A stretch of DNA of 64,000 nucleotides from Bacteroidales bacterium (GTDB lineage: Bacteria > Bacteroidota > Bacteroidia > Bacteroidales > UBA12077). The stretch covers positions 39,937 to 103,936 of the forward strand of contig DAOWGM010000022.1 in assembly GCA_030637515.1 (NCBI GenBank), given 5' to 3'. The notes below the pieces were generated by a model. That model was not told the origin of the DNA and searched no databases. It saw nothing but the letters and a program-made list of their open reading frames with translations. Shown here one piece after another: positions 28,701-38,723 of the stretch (within the stretch, counting starts at the first letter, position 1; each line of letters opens with the position of its first letter). A program made the translations under genes and the position numbers.

Positions 28701-29415
28701 CCCAAATAATTCCTTCACTATCCTGATAAAATGAAAATATTTCTTCGGAAGTGTTATGCATGTCGCATGGTACGAAAACATTGTCCTTATATTTAATAAC
28801 TTCTCCCTTTATTGTACCAATCCAAACATTGCCTGAATAATCTTCGAAAATTGCATAAATTGCGCCGGATGTGATTTTTTTTAAATCATTATAGTGAATT
28901 AAACTATCACCGTCATATTTAAACAATCCACTTGCATTTGTACCAATCCAAATATGGTTATTACTATCAATAAAAATGGATTCAATATTTGAATTGTCAA
29001 GTAATTGAAGCTTTTTATCCCTATATAAAACATTGTCTTTAATAAGAGTTATTCCTTTTTGAGTACCTATCCAGATAATTCCTTCTTTATCTTCGCATAG
29101 AATTTTAACAGCTTCGGTTAATAAGGCATCGTTATTTTGCGATGTAAAATTTGTGAAACTAATTCCATCAAATCTGGAAATTCCTCCATATGTAGCAATC
29201 CAAATATAACCATTTTGGGATTGAATAATATTACTTACTGCATTTGAAGTTAAGCCATTATCAATTGTCCATGACCTAAGCCTATATTGAGTTAATGCTT
29301 TTTTCGGATCGAGGCTTTTTAATTGAGCAAGGATTGAGGTTTGAGATATAATAATTAAAATAAATGCAAAAGCTAATTTTAATCGTATTTTAAATATGCG
29401 CTTTAACCAGTTCAT
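25723..29415 (-). CDS. propeller-type hybrid histidine kinase (array member 2)
   Basis: This 1230-aa hybrid sensor kinase has a signal or anchor segment ([18 protein letters not shown]), propeller repeats ([16 protein letters not shown] and [16 protein letters not shown], about 45-650) and a Y_Y_Y domain (about 655-745). A membrane helix lies near 755-775 and a long coiled coil follows. HisKA carries His 877, the HATPase shows [10 protein letters not shown] and GAGLGLAI, and the receiver carries Asp 1164 ([10 protein letters not shown]). No DNA-binding domain follows. It has its own promoter (29464-29495). Between its stop and the decayed gene there are about 200 bases holding that gene's promoter. 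The periplasmic ligand is unknown; relatives with an AraC tail sense glycans. Confidence 0.92.
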   Translation of the reverse strand: MNWLKRIFKIRLKLAFAFILIIISQTSILAQLKSLDPKKALTQYRLRSWTIDNGLTSNAVSNIIQSQNGYIWIATYGGISRFDGISFTNFTSQNNDALLTEAVKILCEDKEGIIWIGTQKGITLIKDNVLYRDKKLQLLDNSNIESIFIDSNNHIWIGTNASGLFKYDGDSLIHYNDLKKITSGAIYAIFEDYSGNVWIGTIKGEVIKYKDNVFVPCDMHNTSEEIFSFYQDSEGIIWVSSSNGIYTISNDKLQRHPNLNIRFVENIVEDINGYLWISSSADGLYRYNKVTNQTECLSEKNGLPNNRVVKIIFDKQGNLWGGTYRKGLFQITDGKFTCYSESEGLISNVNTAIMQYAKNEFWVANENGTIDIIKNGQISKLKTQIPLESPHIKHMYKDSKGNVWISTYGGLLKIGNNKEKLFNINNGFPDNYIRKTFEDANGNIWIATNRTGIHRIDKDGSIYTINSDNGLSTNYVMTVMQYNPDIIVAGTKKGINFIKNDSVIKQYDMADGLPDNMIFNIYKDDDDILWISTNTGISRFENNVFTNYTVKNGLQNNTVFDIIEDNLGFFWVPGPKGIMKVSKNQLNEYAAKKIDKIDYEFYDKSDGMKNSVCLGATESLRDTQGNLWFLTTGGVACINPEKITLNNELPPIFIEKVYTNDFSFNLKELINIQPKYKRFNVKYTAIDLVFPEEILFKYKLEPFEDQWIDADKMRNVSYTNIDPGSYTFKVLSTNSQGIWNENFVSIKIKILPAWYQTLIFKIFIVAFILGVLFLWNKSRIYRIKKQRNILEKQVKERTSQINQQNGEILTQSDELRAQRDYAQDQKKQIEEQNKELEKHRNNLENLITERTKDLELAKEKAVESDRLKSSFLANMSHEIRTPMNAIIGFSNLLVDNDLDSESKSQLTSEITKNGFTLLNLIENILDLAKIETKQIKIIKAEFSFIDLLKELHFDYVDIVSDKEFNFILNPDIKEDIIIFSDQGRIQQILKNLIENAIKYTEEGTVELGYQTENNYISIFIKDTGIGMNKQQLAHIFTRFTKIEDEKQKLYEGAGLGLAICKNLIELLGGEINVESEIEKGSVFTIKIPIKQINKFEVSDKLKSEYTKQYNWSNKTILIAEDDDSNFRFFTMTLSETNINIIRAKNGIEAVEKSVNNEIDMILMDIKMPEMDGLEATERIKKQKPDLPIIAQTAFAMENDKELSLEAGCNAYIKKPIQKAKLLSLMSQFLS
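26762..26799 (-). repeat. 38-base exact repeat, copy B (H-box of kinase genes)
   Basis: Identical to 21513-21550. Same orientation, about 5.2 kb apart, so recombination between them would delete the intervening DNA, including the pseudogene. Confidence 0.9.
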
Positions 29416-29463
29416 AAAGATGGGATAAGGTAAATATATTAGATGTTCAGGTTTTAATATTTC

Positions 29464-29495
29464 ATAAATTATCGAAAAAAAAGCACTTTTACAAA
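29464..29495 (-). promoter_or_regulatory. promoter of array kinase 2
   Basis: On the minus strand TTTG-N20-TAATTTAT, ending about 48 bases before the ATG. The spacer holds a run of eight T. The surrounding sequence resembles the region at 25635-25666 far beyond the two boxes, indicating common descent. Confidence 0.72.
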
Positions 29496-29548
29496 CAAGA
29501 ACTGGCTTTTTTTTAACAGTGAGATAATTACAATTTATAAATGAGATG

Positions 29549-31423
29549 TTAAGTCAGATAAGAGTTTAACAATGATAACAATTGAGGTTGTCTAATTGGT
29601 TTCGTGAGAAAAGCGTCACATCCTGAATCGAAGCTCTTTTTTTCATCGTATTCGAGTGTAAATGCAGTTTGAGCAATTATAGGAATCCTTTTATTCATGC
29701 TTTTTATTTTTCTCGCAGCTTCCAGTCCATTCATTATGGGCATTTTAATATCCATTAAAATAAGATCTATTTTATTGTTTTCAACTATTTTAATGGCTTC
29801 TATACCATTTCTAGCATGGTGAAGTTTTGCTCCTGTTTTTGACAGAGCAATGTTTAACTGACGATAATTTGCATACTCATCATCGGCAATTAAAATTGAC
29901 TTCTTCTCCCAATGATAATTCTGAATTTGGATATCTTTTTGTGAGATAATGCTTTGATTAATATCAGAAGTATTAAACGGAATATTAAAATAGAAAGCTG
30001 CTCCTCTGCCTAATTCCGATTCAACCCATATTCTGCCTCCTAATATCTCAACAAGATTTTTACTAATACTTAATCCTAAACCAGCTCCTCTGTATAGCTT
30101 TTGTTTAGAAATTTCAGCTTTTGTAAACCTGTTAAAAATACGAGTTTGGTATTCTCCAGAAAGGCCAATACCGGTGTCCTTCACATAAAATTTCACATAA
30201 GAATCTTTATTGCTTTCATTTAACATATAACCAAAATGGATTTCTCCTTTTTCAGTAAATTTAAAAGCATTATCCAATAAATTTGTTAAAATACTTTTTA
30301 TATGACTTGAGTCGGTATTTATTTCAAAACTATCTTGAAGAGCTTCATTGTCAAGAACAAGATTAATGTCGCTCTTATAGGTGTTTTCTTTTAAATCTTC
30401 AAAATCCTCAAGAATATTTTTAAGAATTTTGTGTATATCAACTTTGTTTATTCTTGCCTCAAGTTGTCCGGCTTCAATTTTTGAGATGCTAATGATATCT
30501 TCGATTAGTTTTAGCAGAGAATTAGTACTCTGAGTGATATGCATAACCATTTCTCCTTTGAGCGAATCTTCAACTTCAGGATCTATTAATAGGCTTGAGA
30601 ACCCAATTATTGCATTCATAGGTGTACGGATTTCATGCGACATATTAGCAAGAAATGCTGATTTTAAGCGATCCGATTCTTCTGCTTTTTCTTTAGCAAC
30701 TTCCAGTTCTTCAGTTCTTTCTTTAACCAAAAGCTCTAAGTGATTTTGATGTTGTTCCAGTTCTTTATTGGCATTTTTTAGTTTTTCGGATTGAGTGATA
30801 ATTTCCTTTTGCTGATCCATTACCTTGTTTAGGTAATATGTTTTTTTGTCATTCGTTTCAATTAATGCTTTATAAGTTTTTTTTCTTACAACCTCATATA
30901 TTATAGCCATTGATGAAACGGCAATAAAAGTAGATATGAATCTTGATTTCAAGTTACTACCGTAGTCAACCATAAAATCAGGATCTGTGTAAAAGAGAAG
31001 AAGTGTACTTGTTAGAAGAAAAACTATAAAATATATACCTCGTCTTAATCCAAGTACAAATAAGCTAAATACAGGATATACATAAAACCAAAGAAATGCA
31101 GTGTTTTCTTCACCTCCATAAATTAAAAAGAAATGAAGTAATACAGTAAGCATTGTAACCAGTAAATACCCCGTTACTTTAAACTTTTTTGTAAATCGTA
31201 AATAAAAAAAAGCTATGGAAGTTAAAAGAGCGAAAGAAAGAACAATTAAAGCATAAAAAATATTAAAATGGATAATAGTCTTAATTCCATAAAAGATCAT
31301 GAAAATAATCCCTATAATGGAGAATAAATTTATTATAATAGTTTTTCGTAATTGGTCCGACTCAAAATCGCCGGATATTCCTCCGGTTACAATATTATTT
31401 ATAAGTCTATAGAGTTTGTTCAT
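29549..31423 (-). CDS. membrane hybrid histidine kinase (array member 3)
   Basis: This 624-aa hybrid kinase has a multi-helix membrane sensor in place of propellers: about six hydrophobic segments between residues 28 and 190, with a short [20 protein letters not shown] motif between them. A coiled coil follows (about 195-250), then HisKA with His 263, HATPase ([20 protein letters not shown]) and a receiver with Asp 558. No signal peptide and little periplasmic sequence, so it probably senses a membrane or small diffusible signal. From the linker on it is closely like its neighbours ([20 protein letters not shown]). It starts 14 bases after the stop of the TPR kinase and is likely the third gene of that operon. 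Confidence 0.9.
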   Translation of the reverse strand: MNKLYRLINNIVTGGISGDFESDQLRKTIIINLFSIIGIIFMIFYGIKTIIHFNIFYALIVLSFALLTSIAFFYLRFTKKFKVTGYLLVTMLTVLLHFFLIYGGEENTAFLWFYVYPVFSLFVLGLRRGIYFIVFLLTSTLLLFYTDPDFMVDYGSNLKSRFISTFIAVSSMAIIYEVVRKKTYKALIETNDKKTYYLNKVMDQQKEIITQSEKLKNANKELEQHQNHLELLVKERTEELEVAKEKAEESDRLKSAFLANMSHEIRTPMNAIIGFSSLLIDPEVEDSLKGEMVMHITQSTNSLLKLIEDIISISKIEAGQLEARINKVDIHKILKNILEDFEDLKENTYKSDINLVLDNEALQDSFEINTDSSHIKSILTNLLDNAFKFTEKGEIHFGYMLNESNKDSYVKFYVKDTGIGLSGEYQTRIFNRFTKAEISKQKLYRGAGLGLSISKNLVEILGGRIWVESELGRGAAFYFNIPFNTSDINQSIISQKDIQIQNYHWEKKSILIADDEYANYRQLNIALSKTGAKLHHARNGIEAIKIVENNKIDLILMDIKMPIMNGLEAARKIKSMNKRIPIIAQTAFTLEYDEKKSFDSGCDAFLTKPIRQPQLLSLLNSYLT

Positions 31424-31437
31424 GATTCCTTATAAAA

Positions 31438-34395
31438 TTACTTCTCGAAATATTTTTTTATTGTTATTAATAATTTTTGCCGTTGGATTGGTTTTGACAG
31501 ATGTTCTTCGCAACCTGCATTAATGCTTAAGTTGATATCTTCCTTTGAAGAATATGCTGAAACAGAAACAACTGGTATTTTGGAATTATTGCTTTTAATA
31601 ATTCTTGTTGCTTCTAAGCCATCTAATATTGGCATTTTAACATCCATTAAAACAAGATCAAAATTATTTTCCTTACTTTTTTCAATTGCTTCTTTTCCAT
31701 TCTCAGCTCTAAAAATCTTTATTTTTGTATTTTTAAGGATCATTTCAAGAAATCTGTAGTTACTTTCTTCATCCTCGGCAATAAGAATTGTTTTATCTGA
31801 CCAGTCAAAATCTTTATCAATTATGGTTTTCTTTTCAGCATCTTTCACTATTTCATTATCTTTTGTGTGAAAAGGAATAGTGAAATAAAAGGCGGAGCCA
31901 CGTTCAGGCTCAGATTCTACCCAAATAGTACCATTAAGTAAGTTAATGATGTTTTTACAAATAGCTAATCCTAAGCCGGCTCCACGATATAATTTCTTTT
32001 TATCATCTTCAACTTTTGTGAATCGTTTAAAAATATGATTTTGTTGATTAACTGACAAACCTATTCCTGTATCTTTAACAAAAAGCTCTATTGAATTTTT
32101 AAGAATATTAAATCCAATTTCAATATTGCCAGTTTCTGTATACTTTACTGCATTATCAATAAGGTTATTAAATATTTGTTTAATACGGTAATTATCTGAG
32201 TATACTTCGATATTAATTTCTGGTATTTTTAAATTCAGATGTAATCCTTTAAGTTTAATAATATCATAAAATGAAAGGTAAACATCATTTAAAGTATTGT
32301 TAAGGTTAAATTTCTCTTTTTGAACTTTAAATTGATTTGTATCGATACGTGAAAGTTCCAGTATATTGTCAATCAAATTAAGTAATGAATAACTATTAGC
32401 TGAAATTTCTGAGATAAGATTATTCTTAACTTCTGTTTCGAGATCTTCTTCACCAAGCATATTTGAAAAACCAATTACTGCATTCATGGGTGTCCTTATC
32501 TCATGAGACATATTTGTTAAGAATGAACTCTTTAAACGATCTGATTCTTCTGCTTTTTCTTTAGCTATCTTTAAATCTTTAGTTCTCTGATCAACGATTT
32601 GTTCTAAATGGCTTTGGTGCTTTTCCAGTTCATTTTTTTGTGATTGTATTTCTTCGTTTTTTTGTAAAATTTCTTTTTCTGCATTTTTTAGTTTCGATAT
32701 ATCGGTATCAACAAATATTAATTTTTGGATTTCCCCTTTGTCGTCTATAAATGGAGTTAATGTGGTTTGTAAATTTCTTATTTCTCCATTTCTAGTTTCT
32801 ATTAATGATTCATATACAATAGATTTTTTTGTTTCTTTAACCTTACTCAGAATATCTTTGATATTGGGATTTGTACTCGCATTTACAACATTGCTTCCAT
32901 GTATTTTTTTTCTTTCTTCAAGTGTATATCCAAATAAACGGAATAAACCTTCATTAACCCATTCGAAATTTCCTTCGGCATCGCAAATTGTAACCGCATT
33001 ATCAGTTTCACTTGCTACAATAGAAAGCTTTTGTAGTTCATTATTTTTTTCTTTTAAGATTAGGTTCGTTTTGTGTTTTAGAACGTACCTGCTATAAAGA
33101 AGAACTATTAATAAAATAATTAGAACTGAGAATGCAATTAAAGCATTTCTATAAAGTGTTTGTTTTTCAAGTTCAATTTTTTGTTTTTCTATTTCTTGTT
33201 GTTTTTGAGCTGTCTGGAATTTAGCTTCAGCTTCTTCTATTTGCTTATTTTTATTTGTGTTGAATATACTATCTTTTAATTCAGTACTAATTTTGTAATA
33301 TTTTAAAGATTTATCGTATATCTCAAGCCCCTCATATGATTCAGATAAAAATTCACAAATATTCATTTCCTCATGCAAAATTTTAATCTCTTTGGCAATA
33401 ATTAATCCTCTTTGCGCATATTTAATTGCTTCATTGTATTTTGTGATTCTTTCTTCAATGTCAATTGTTTGTTTAGCAATCTTATTATTTAAACTTGCTA
33501 TATTTCCCAACGAAGATGATATTCCTTTTTGATCATTAATTATTACTTTTAATTCCAGGGCTTTCTCATAATAATCTAATGCTAACACAAAATTGTTTAA
33601 TTCTTCATGCAGCATTCCAATATTGTTAAAACAAAGTGCAACACCTTTTTTATCATCTTTCGCTAAAAGGATTTTAAGAGATTTGTTATAATATGTGAGA
33701 GCCTCATTGTATTTTTTTTGTTTTTTATAAACAATAGCAATGTTATTATAGCCACCTCCCATACCAAGACTATTTCCTATTTCATCATAAATAATCAATG
33801 ATTTCTGGAAATATTCTATAGCTCTTTCAAAATTGTCTTGTTTTAAATGAACCATGCCTATGCTATTATAGCATTTTGCTATTCCTCTTTTATTGCCAAC
33901 TTTTTCATGCTTCTTTAAAGCAAGTTGAAAATACTCCAAAGATTTGCTGTAATCACCTCTTAGTAAGAAAACTATTCCAATACCATTATAGCAATCTCCA
34001 ATCCCTTTTTGACTGTTTCCTGATATTCTTTTTGCTGACGATTCAGATAGTTTAGTATATAATTCTATTGCAGTGTTAAACGCCTTTATTGCTTGATCAA
34101 AGTGTCCTCTATTCCAATTAATATCACCTAAATTTTTGTACAGATTGGCTTCGCCTATTTTGTAATTGATTTTTTGTGTAAGTTTAAGACCTTTGGTTAC
34201 AAAATATTCCGCCGAATCAGGATATGACCTTCTTAATTTCCATGATAAATCTGTATATATATTTATTCTGGTTGTGTCATCTAAAGGATTGTCAAGCATT
34301 TCCAATAAACTATCAGCTTCCGAATTATATTGAGCCTCTATATTTTGGCTACAAATAATTAGTATGACTAATATTAGGTGATATTTTAATCTCAT
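31438..34395 (-). CDS. TPR-PAS hybrid histidine kinase (array member 4)
   Basis: This 985-aa hybrid kinase has a signal peptide (MRLKYHLILVILIICSQNIEAQ) and then about seven tetratricopeptide repeats (about 60-370, such as AKCYNSIGMVHLKQDNFERAIEYFQ), probably periplasmic, and a coiled coil. A membrane helix lies near 415-438 and a cytoplasmic PAS domain near 450-570 (TICDAEGNFEWVNEGLFRLFGY). HisKA carries His 631, the HATPase shows DTGIGLSVNQQ and GAGLGLAI, and the receiver carries Asp 918 (MDVKMPILDG). The PAS domain is very like that of the upstream gene (34408-38562). It begins 12 bases after that gene, so both are probably in one operon. TPRs suggest sensing through a protein partner. Confidence 0.91.
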   Translation of the reverse strand: MRLKYHLILVILIICSQNIEAQYNSEADSLLEMLDNPLDDTTRINIYTDLSWKLRRSYPDSAEYFVTKGLKLTQKINYKIGEANLYKNLGDINWNRGHFDQAIKAFNTAIELYTKLSESSAKRISGNSQKGIGDCYNGIGIVFLLRGDYSKSLEYFQLALKKHEKVGNKRGIAKCYNSIGMVHLKQDNFERAIEYFQKSLIIYDEIGNSLGMGGGYNNIAIVYKKQKKYNEALTYYNKSLKILLAKDDKKGVALCFNNIGMLHEELNNFVLALDYYEKALELKVIINDQKGISSSLGNIASLNNKIAKQTIDIEERITKYNEAIKYAQRGLIIAKEIKILHEEMNICEFLSESYEGLEIYDKSLKYYKISTELKDSIFNTNKNKQIEEAEAKFQTAQKQQEIEKQKIELEKQTLYRNALIAFSVLIILLIVLLYSRYVLKHKTNLILKEKNNELQKLSIVASETDNAVTICDAEGNFEWVNEGLFRLFGYTLEERKKIHGSNVVNASTNPNIKDILSKVKETKKSIVYESLIETRNGEIRNLQTTLTPFIDDKGEIQKLIFVDTDISKLKNAEKEILQKNEEIQSQKNELEKHQSHLEQIVDQRTKDLKIAKEKAEESDRLKSSFLTNMSHEIRTPMNAVIGFSNMLGEEDLETEVKNNLISEISANSYSLLNLIDNILELSRIDTNQFKVQKEKFNLNNTLNDVYLSFYDIIKLKGLHLNLKIPEINIEVYSDNYRIKQIFNNLIDNAVKYTETGNIEIGFNILKNSIELFVKDTGIGLSVNQQNHIFKRFTKVEDDKKKLYRGAGLGLAICKNIINLLNGTIWVESEPERGSAFYFTIPFHTKDNEIVKDAEKKTIIDKDFDWSDKTILIAEDEESNYRFLEMILKNTKIKIFRAENGKEAIEKSKENNFDLVLMDVKMPILDGLEATRIIKSNNSKIPVVSVSAYSSKEDINLSINAGCEEHLSKPIQRQKLLITIKKYFEK

Positions 34396-34407
34396 AAATC
34401 AATTAAC

Positions 34408-37400
34408 TCAGGATAAATACTTATTTATTAGTTTCAGTAACTTTGACTTTCTTATTGGTTTAGCAATATAGTCATTGCATCCAGCTTTCACACTCATTTT
34501 TTCATCGTTTTCCATAGCGAAAGCAGTCTGGGCTATAATGATAATATCTTCATCTATTTTTCTAATTCTCCGGGTTGCTTCAATACCATCCATATTTGGC
34601 ATTTTTATATCCATCAATATCAGATCAATGTTCTTTTTCTGAAATTTTTCAATAGCTTCAATACCATCTTTTGCTCTAACTAAGGTTACATTTGTTTTTG
34701 ATAGTACCATTTCCAGAAAGCGGAAGTTACTTTCTTCGTCTTCAGCAACTAAAATTGATTTGTCTGCCCAATTATAAATATTTTCTTTTTGATTTTCTTT
34801 CAATATAATACCATTCTCCGATACTTTTAAGTAAGGAATTGTAAAATAAAAGGTCGACCCTTGCTTTGGTTCTGATTCTACCCATACATCTCCACCAAGT
34901 AAATTCGAAATATTTTTACATATTGCAAGACCTAATCCGGCTCCTCTGTAGAGTTTCTTTTTATCGTTTTCGAATTTTGTAAAACGGCTAAATATCTGAC
35001 CCTGTTGCTCTTCTGTTAGTCCAATACCTGTGTCTTTTACGAAAAACTGTATAGTTGAATCTTCATTTTCTTCTTTCAAAGTATAACCGATCTCTATTTT
35101 TCCGGTTTCGGTAAATTTTAAAGCGTTGTCTATTAGATTGATTAATATCTGTTGTATTCTTATTGGATCGGTATATGTAGTAAAATTTATATTTTCAATA
35201 CCAGGCTTAAAAACTAAATTAAGGTCCTTGTGATGAAGTAGCTTTTTCTTTTCAGAAAAAGTTTCAAACAATTCGTTTAATATTTTATTAATCTGACAAT
35301 TCTTCTTGTTAATTTCTAATTGTCCTGCCTCAATTTTTGCAATATCAATAATATCATCAATCAAGTGCAGTAATGTATTGCTATTATGAATAATATGCGA
35401 AACTAATTCATCTTTATCTTCTTTGACAATGTTATTGTCGTTTAGTAAATTAGAGAAACCAATAATGGCATTCATAGGTGTGCGAATCTCATGCGACATA
35501 TTGGCTAGGAAAGCAGATTTTAATTTATCAGATTGTTCTGCTTTTTCTTTTGCTATTTCCAAATCAATAGTTCTGTCCTTTACTAATTGCTCAAGTCTGT
35601 TTCGGTGTTTTCCTAGCTCTTTATTCTGTTCTTCAATAAATAGTTTTTGTTGCTGAGCAAAATCTCTTTGAGCTTGAATTTCATCTTTTTGTTGCATTAC
35701 TTCCTGTTCTGCTAACTTTAATTTTGTTATATCAGAATCAATGGCGATCAATTTAATCACATTTTCATTTTCGTCTAAAATGGGAGTAATTGTTGTATGT
35801 GCCCATATATTTTTTCCGGATTTAGAATTGTTTAATGATTCATAAATTTTACTTTGCTTAGTTTGTAAGCAATAGTCAATGGCATCTTTTATATTTTTAC
35901 TTATACTAAAATCAACTAAAGTGTTATAATTTAGTTGATTCAAATCTTCAAAGGAATATCCATAAAGTCTTGTAAAACCCGCGTTAACCCACTCCAGGTT
36001 GCCATTTTCATCAGCTATTGCAATAGCATTATCCGTTTCGCTAGCAACAATTGATAACTTTTCTAATTCTTCATTCTTAGTTGTAAGTTCTTCTGATTGC
36101 GTTAGGATTTCTTCTTTTTGCTGATTTATTTCATAAGTGCGTTTTTCTACTAGTCTTTCTAATTCTACATTTATTATTCTTAACCTTCTGATACTAATTC
36201 TAACAACTCCAAAAATTAATATAATTCCTATAATAAAATATCCTATATATGCAGTTGGTTTCCGATACCATGGAGGTAGTATTCTGAATTCAAAGCTTGC
36301 TTCAGTACTAATGATATTATATATATTTTTGGTTCTAACTTTAAATTTGTATAAGTCTTCATTAAGATTAGTATATTCTTTGGTTGTTATATTATTCCAG
36401 CCAGACCAGTTTTTATCATATCCTTCAAGCATATATTGATATTTCAGATTTGATCCATTACTGAATTCAGGTGAAGCATATTTAAAAATAATTGAATTGT
36501 AACGAAAATCAATTTTATATTTGAATCTTTCATTTTGGATTGAGGAAAAGCATTTTTTATTATCCTTTTCAATGTAATAATTGCCAAAGAAGATGACAGA
36601 ATCATTTTTAATACTTACGTTTCTTATGTAGGAATGGAATTCTTTATTGTAATTTTTTTGAATAGAGTTATCAAACCTGAATATACCATCTGTTCCTCCA
36701 ATCCAAATAATGTTATCAGGTTCAATAAGCATTGCTCGTATTCCTGTTTCGGGTATTCTGCTTAATGCAGCTGAATTCCATGAATAGCTTCCATCAGGAG
36801 CTTTGGAAGCGATGCCAATAGAGCCGGGTTTGCTTATTATTTGCGAAATCCAAACATTTTTTTCATAATCTTCAGTTAACAAATAAATATCTTTTTGTTC
36901 TCCTTTAAAAATATCACCAAAAGTATTATCTGAGATAAATTTATCTGAATTTTTATCGAAACGGTATAAGCCAAATTCGGTTCCAAATACAATTGTATTA
37001 TTAAAATCAAATACCATAATGTCTTTTAGTGAAGGCAAACCCGATTTAATATCATAGTGAATTATTTCTTCAGGATTTAAAATATCATCAGACGGCATAA
37101 TACGAACAACACCATGACGATAAGTACTTATCCATATCTCTCTATTTTTATCTTCGGCTATTGTCCTTACACTAATACCGGAATTAAGAATTGTTCCTTT
37201 ATACTCGAATTTGCCTTTCTTGTATTCCAAAACACCTATATTATTTCTTAAACCAGCATATACTATATTAGGATTTGAAGGAGATTGATATAATTTAAAA
37301 GATAATTGGCTTGTCCATTTATTTACTAATGTTTTATTTTTAATTTCATAAATTCCTTCAGTTGTAGCAACCAAAAGCATTTTGTTTGAACCACTAATAT

Positions 37401-38562
37401 CTGTAAAGTTTAGAAATGACCAAGCCTGTACAATATCTCCCGGTATTTTATGAACCTTATTATTTTCTATATAGTAAATTCCCTGTAATGTAGAAATGTA
37501 AATAGTTTCTTCGTAACGAATTATGGATTCAACAATTCCTTCAAGGCCGGTTAATTCGTTCCATAGTGTTATAGGGAGTGATATGTCACATCGCGAAATT
37601 CCATTATTAAGTCCAAGCCAAAGGTTACCCATATTATCAATGTACACTGTCCGAACATTATTATGTTGGATTCCTTTATTTTTTGTAAAATTATAGAGTA
37701 CATCACCTTGTCGGTTAATTATTAGACATCCACATCTGTTTGTTCCAAGAATAATCTTTTCATCTCTTGTAACGATTCCTGTATTAACAAAGTTCTCTGT
37801 TAAAAATTTATTTGCTTCACAAACAATATTACTAAGCTTACTTGTCTTGTCATATGTAGGATTATAGGTGTAAAGTCCTCTTGTTCTGTCAGCCAGAATT
37901 ATTTCATTTTTAAACTGTTCTGCAAAGTAAAATGTTTTATTTATGAAGTCTTTTCCATCAGGAGCCAAAACTAATATTTCGTTTTCTAATTTAAACAATC
38001 CTTTTTTCGTGTCAACGATAAATAGCTCATTGTTAAAACTGAACGCAATATTATAAGTGGATTCAGACTTCCAGTATGTGAAGCCGTTTTTGTTTAATTG
38101 AATAAGATAATCTGATGATCTGAAATAGATATGGTCTTTTATAGTTATGATATCCCTTATAATTCCTATATCACTAAAGCCAAGAGAATCAATAAGAGAA
38201 AAATATTTCAGTTTGCCACATTTATCTGGTTGCAGATACCCTATTTCATTAGTTCCTGCGGCGTATATAATACCATTTTGATCTTTTGCTAAAGCTCTGG
38301 ATGATATTTTATTTGGTAACCGAATTAGTTCCCAGTCATTTCCATCAAAAATTGTAATCCCGTCACCATTTGCAAAATAAATAAATTCCCTACTATCCTG
38401 AATGATATCCCAAATTTGAGGATGCCCTTTATATTCTTTTACACCGAAATTAGTTATAAATGGATTTCCCGTTTCATTTTGAGCATTTAATGCGAAGGTT
38501 ATATTAAAAGTAAGTATAATAAAAATCCAAAAGAATAATTTAAAATTCTTTATCATGAACAA
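34408..38562 (-). CDS. propeller-PAS hybrid histidine kinase (array member 5)
   Basis: At 1384 aa this is the largest array kinase. It has a signal peptide (LFFWIFIILTFNITFALNAQ), propeller repeats (about 35-640, more divergent than in members 1 and 2), a Y_Y_Y domain (about 690-765), a membrane helix (about 770-793), a coiled coil and a PAS domain (about 835-955, IAIADENGNLEWVNAGFTRLYGY). After a second coiled coil, HisKA carries His 1024, the HATPase shows [11 protein letters not shown], and the receiver carries Asp 1318. There is no DNA-binding domain. Its N-terminal head is the closest match in the window to the pseudogene head at 25519. First gene of a three-gene operon with 12- and 14-base gaps, served by the promoter at 38587-38618. 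Confidence 0.92.
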   Translation of the reverse strand: MFMIKNFKLFFWIFIILTFNITFALNAQNETGNPFITNFGVKEYKGHPQIWDIIQDSREFIYFANGDGITIFDGNDWELIRLPNKISSRALAKDQNGIIYAAGTNEIGYLQPDKCGKLKYFSLIDSLGFSDIGIIRDIITIKDHIYFRSSDYLIQLNKNGFTYWKSESTYNIAFSFNNELFIVDTKKGLFKLENEILVLAPDGKDFINKTFYFAEQFKNEIILADRTRGLYTYNPTYDKTSKLSNIVCEANKFLTENFVNTGIVTRDEKIILGTNRCGCLIINRQGDVLYNFTKNKGIQHNNVRTVYIDNMGNLWLGLNNGISRCDISLPITLWNELTGLEGIVESIIRYEETIYISTLQGIYYIENNKVHKIPGDIVQAWSFLNFTDISGSNKMLLVATTEGIYEIKNKTLVNKWTSQLSFKLYQSPSNPNIVYAGLRNNIGVLEYKKGKFEYKGTILNSGISVRTIAEDKNREIWISTYRHGVVRIMPSDDILNPEEIIHYDIKSGLPSLKDIMVFDFNNTIVFGTEFGLYRFDKNSDKFISDNTFGDIFKGEQKDIYLLTEDYEKNVWISQIISKPGSIGIASKAPDGSYSWNSAALSRIPETGIRAMLIEPDNIIWIGGTDGIFRFDNSIQKNYNKEFHSYIRNVSIKNDSVIFFGNYYIEKDNKKCFSSIQNERFKYKIDFRYNSIIFKYASPEFSNGSNLKYQYMLEGYDKNWSGWNNITTKEYTNLNEDLYKFKVRTKNIYNIISTEASFEFRILPPWYRKPTAYIGYFIIGIILIFGVVRISIRRLRIINVELERLVEKRTYEINQQKEEILTQSEELTTKNEELEKLSIVASETDNAIAIADENGNLEWVNAGFTRLYGYSFEDLNQLNYNTLVDFSISKNIKDAIDYCLQTKQSKIYESLNNSKSGKNIWAHTTITPILDENENVIKLIAIDSDITKLKLAEQEVMQQKDEIQAQRDFAQQQKLFIEEQNKELGKHRNRLEQLVKDRTIDLEIAKEKAEQSDKLKSAFLANMSHEIRTPMNAIIGFSNLLNDNNIVKEDKDELVSHIIHNSNTLLHLIDDIIDIAKIEAGQLEINKKNCQINKILNELFETFSEKKKLLHHKDLNLVFKPGIENINFTTYTDPIRIQQILINLIDNALKFTETGKIEIGYTLKEENEDSTIQFFVKDTGIGLTEEQQGQIFSRFTKFENDKKKLYRGAGLGLAICKNISNLLGGDVWVESEPKQGSTFYFTIPYLKVSENGIILKENQKENIYNWADKSILVAEDEESNFRFLEMVLSKTNVTLVRAKDGIEAIEKFQKKNIDLILMDIKMPNMDGIEATRRIRKIDEDIIIIAQTAFAMENDEKMSVKAGCNDYIAKPIRKSKLLKLINKYLS

Positions 38563-38586
38563 TGGTTTAGGTTGACTTAATGCGAT

Positions 38587-38618
38587 ATAAATTATCTAAA
38601 ATTTATGGCAAAACCAAA
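38587..38618 (-). promoter_or_regulatory. promoter of the three-kinase operon
   Basis: On the minus strand TTTG-N20-TAATTTAT, with the -7 box 25 bases before the ATG of the 1384-aa kinase. Same boxes and same spacing as 29464-29495 and 25635-25666, although the spacer sequence here differs. Confidence 0.68.
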
Positions 38619-38723
38619 AAAGCATAACTAAAATTAATTTTTATTTTACGTGGATCAATCAAAAAAGTTTGAAATGAAGGTTTTGGTATTAGGAAAATTA
38701 AAGTTATTAGAATTAGAAAATTG

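Noticed and set aside
20462-38562. Idea that the kinase array is a polysaccharide utilisation locus regulator set
   Set aside because: No SusC/SusD pair, no glycoside hydrolases and no AraC domain in the kinases. Only the propeller-Y_Y_Y head is shared with such regulators.
20462-38562. Horizontal transfer or genomic island for the array
   Set aside because: No integrase, tRNA border, direct repeats at the ends or base-composition shift can be seen.
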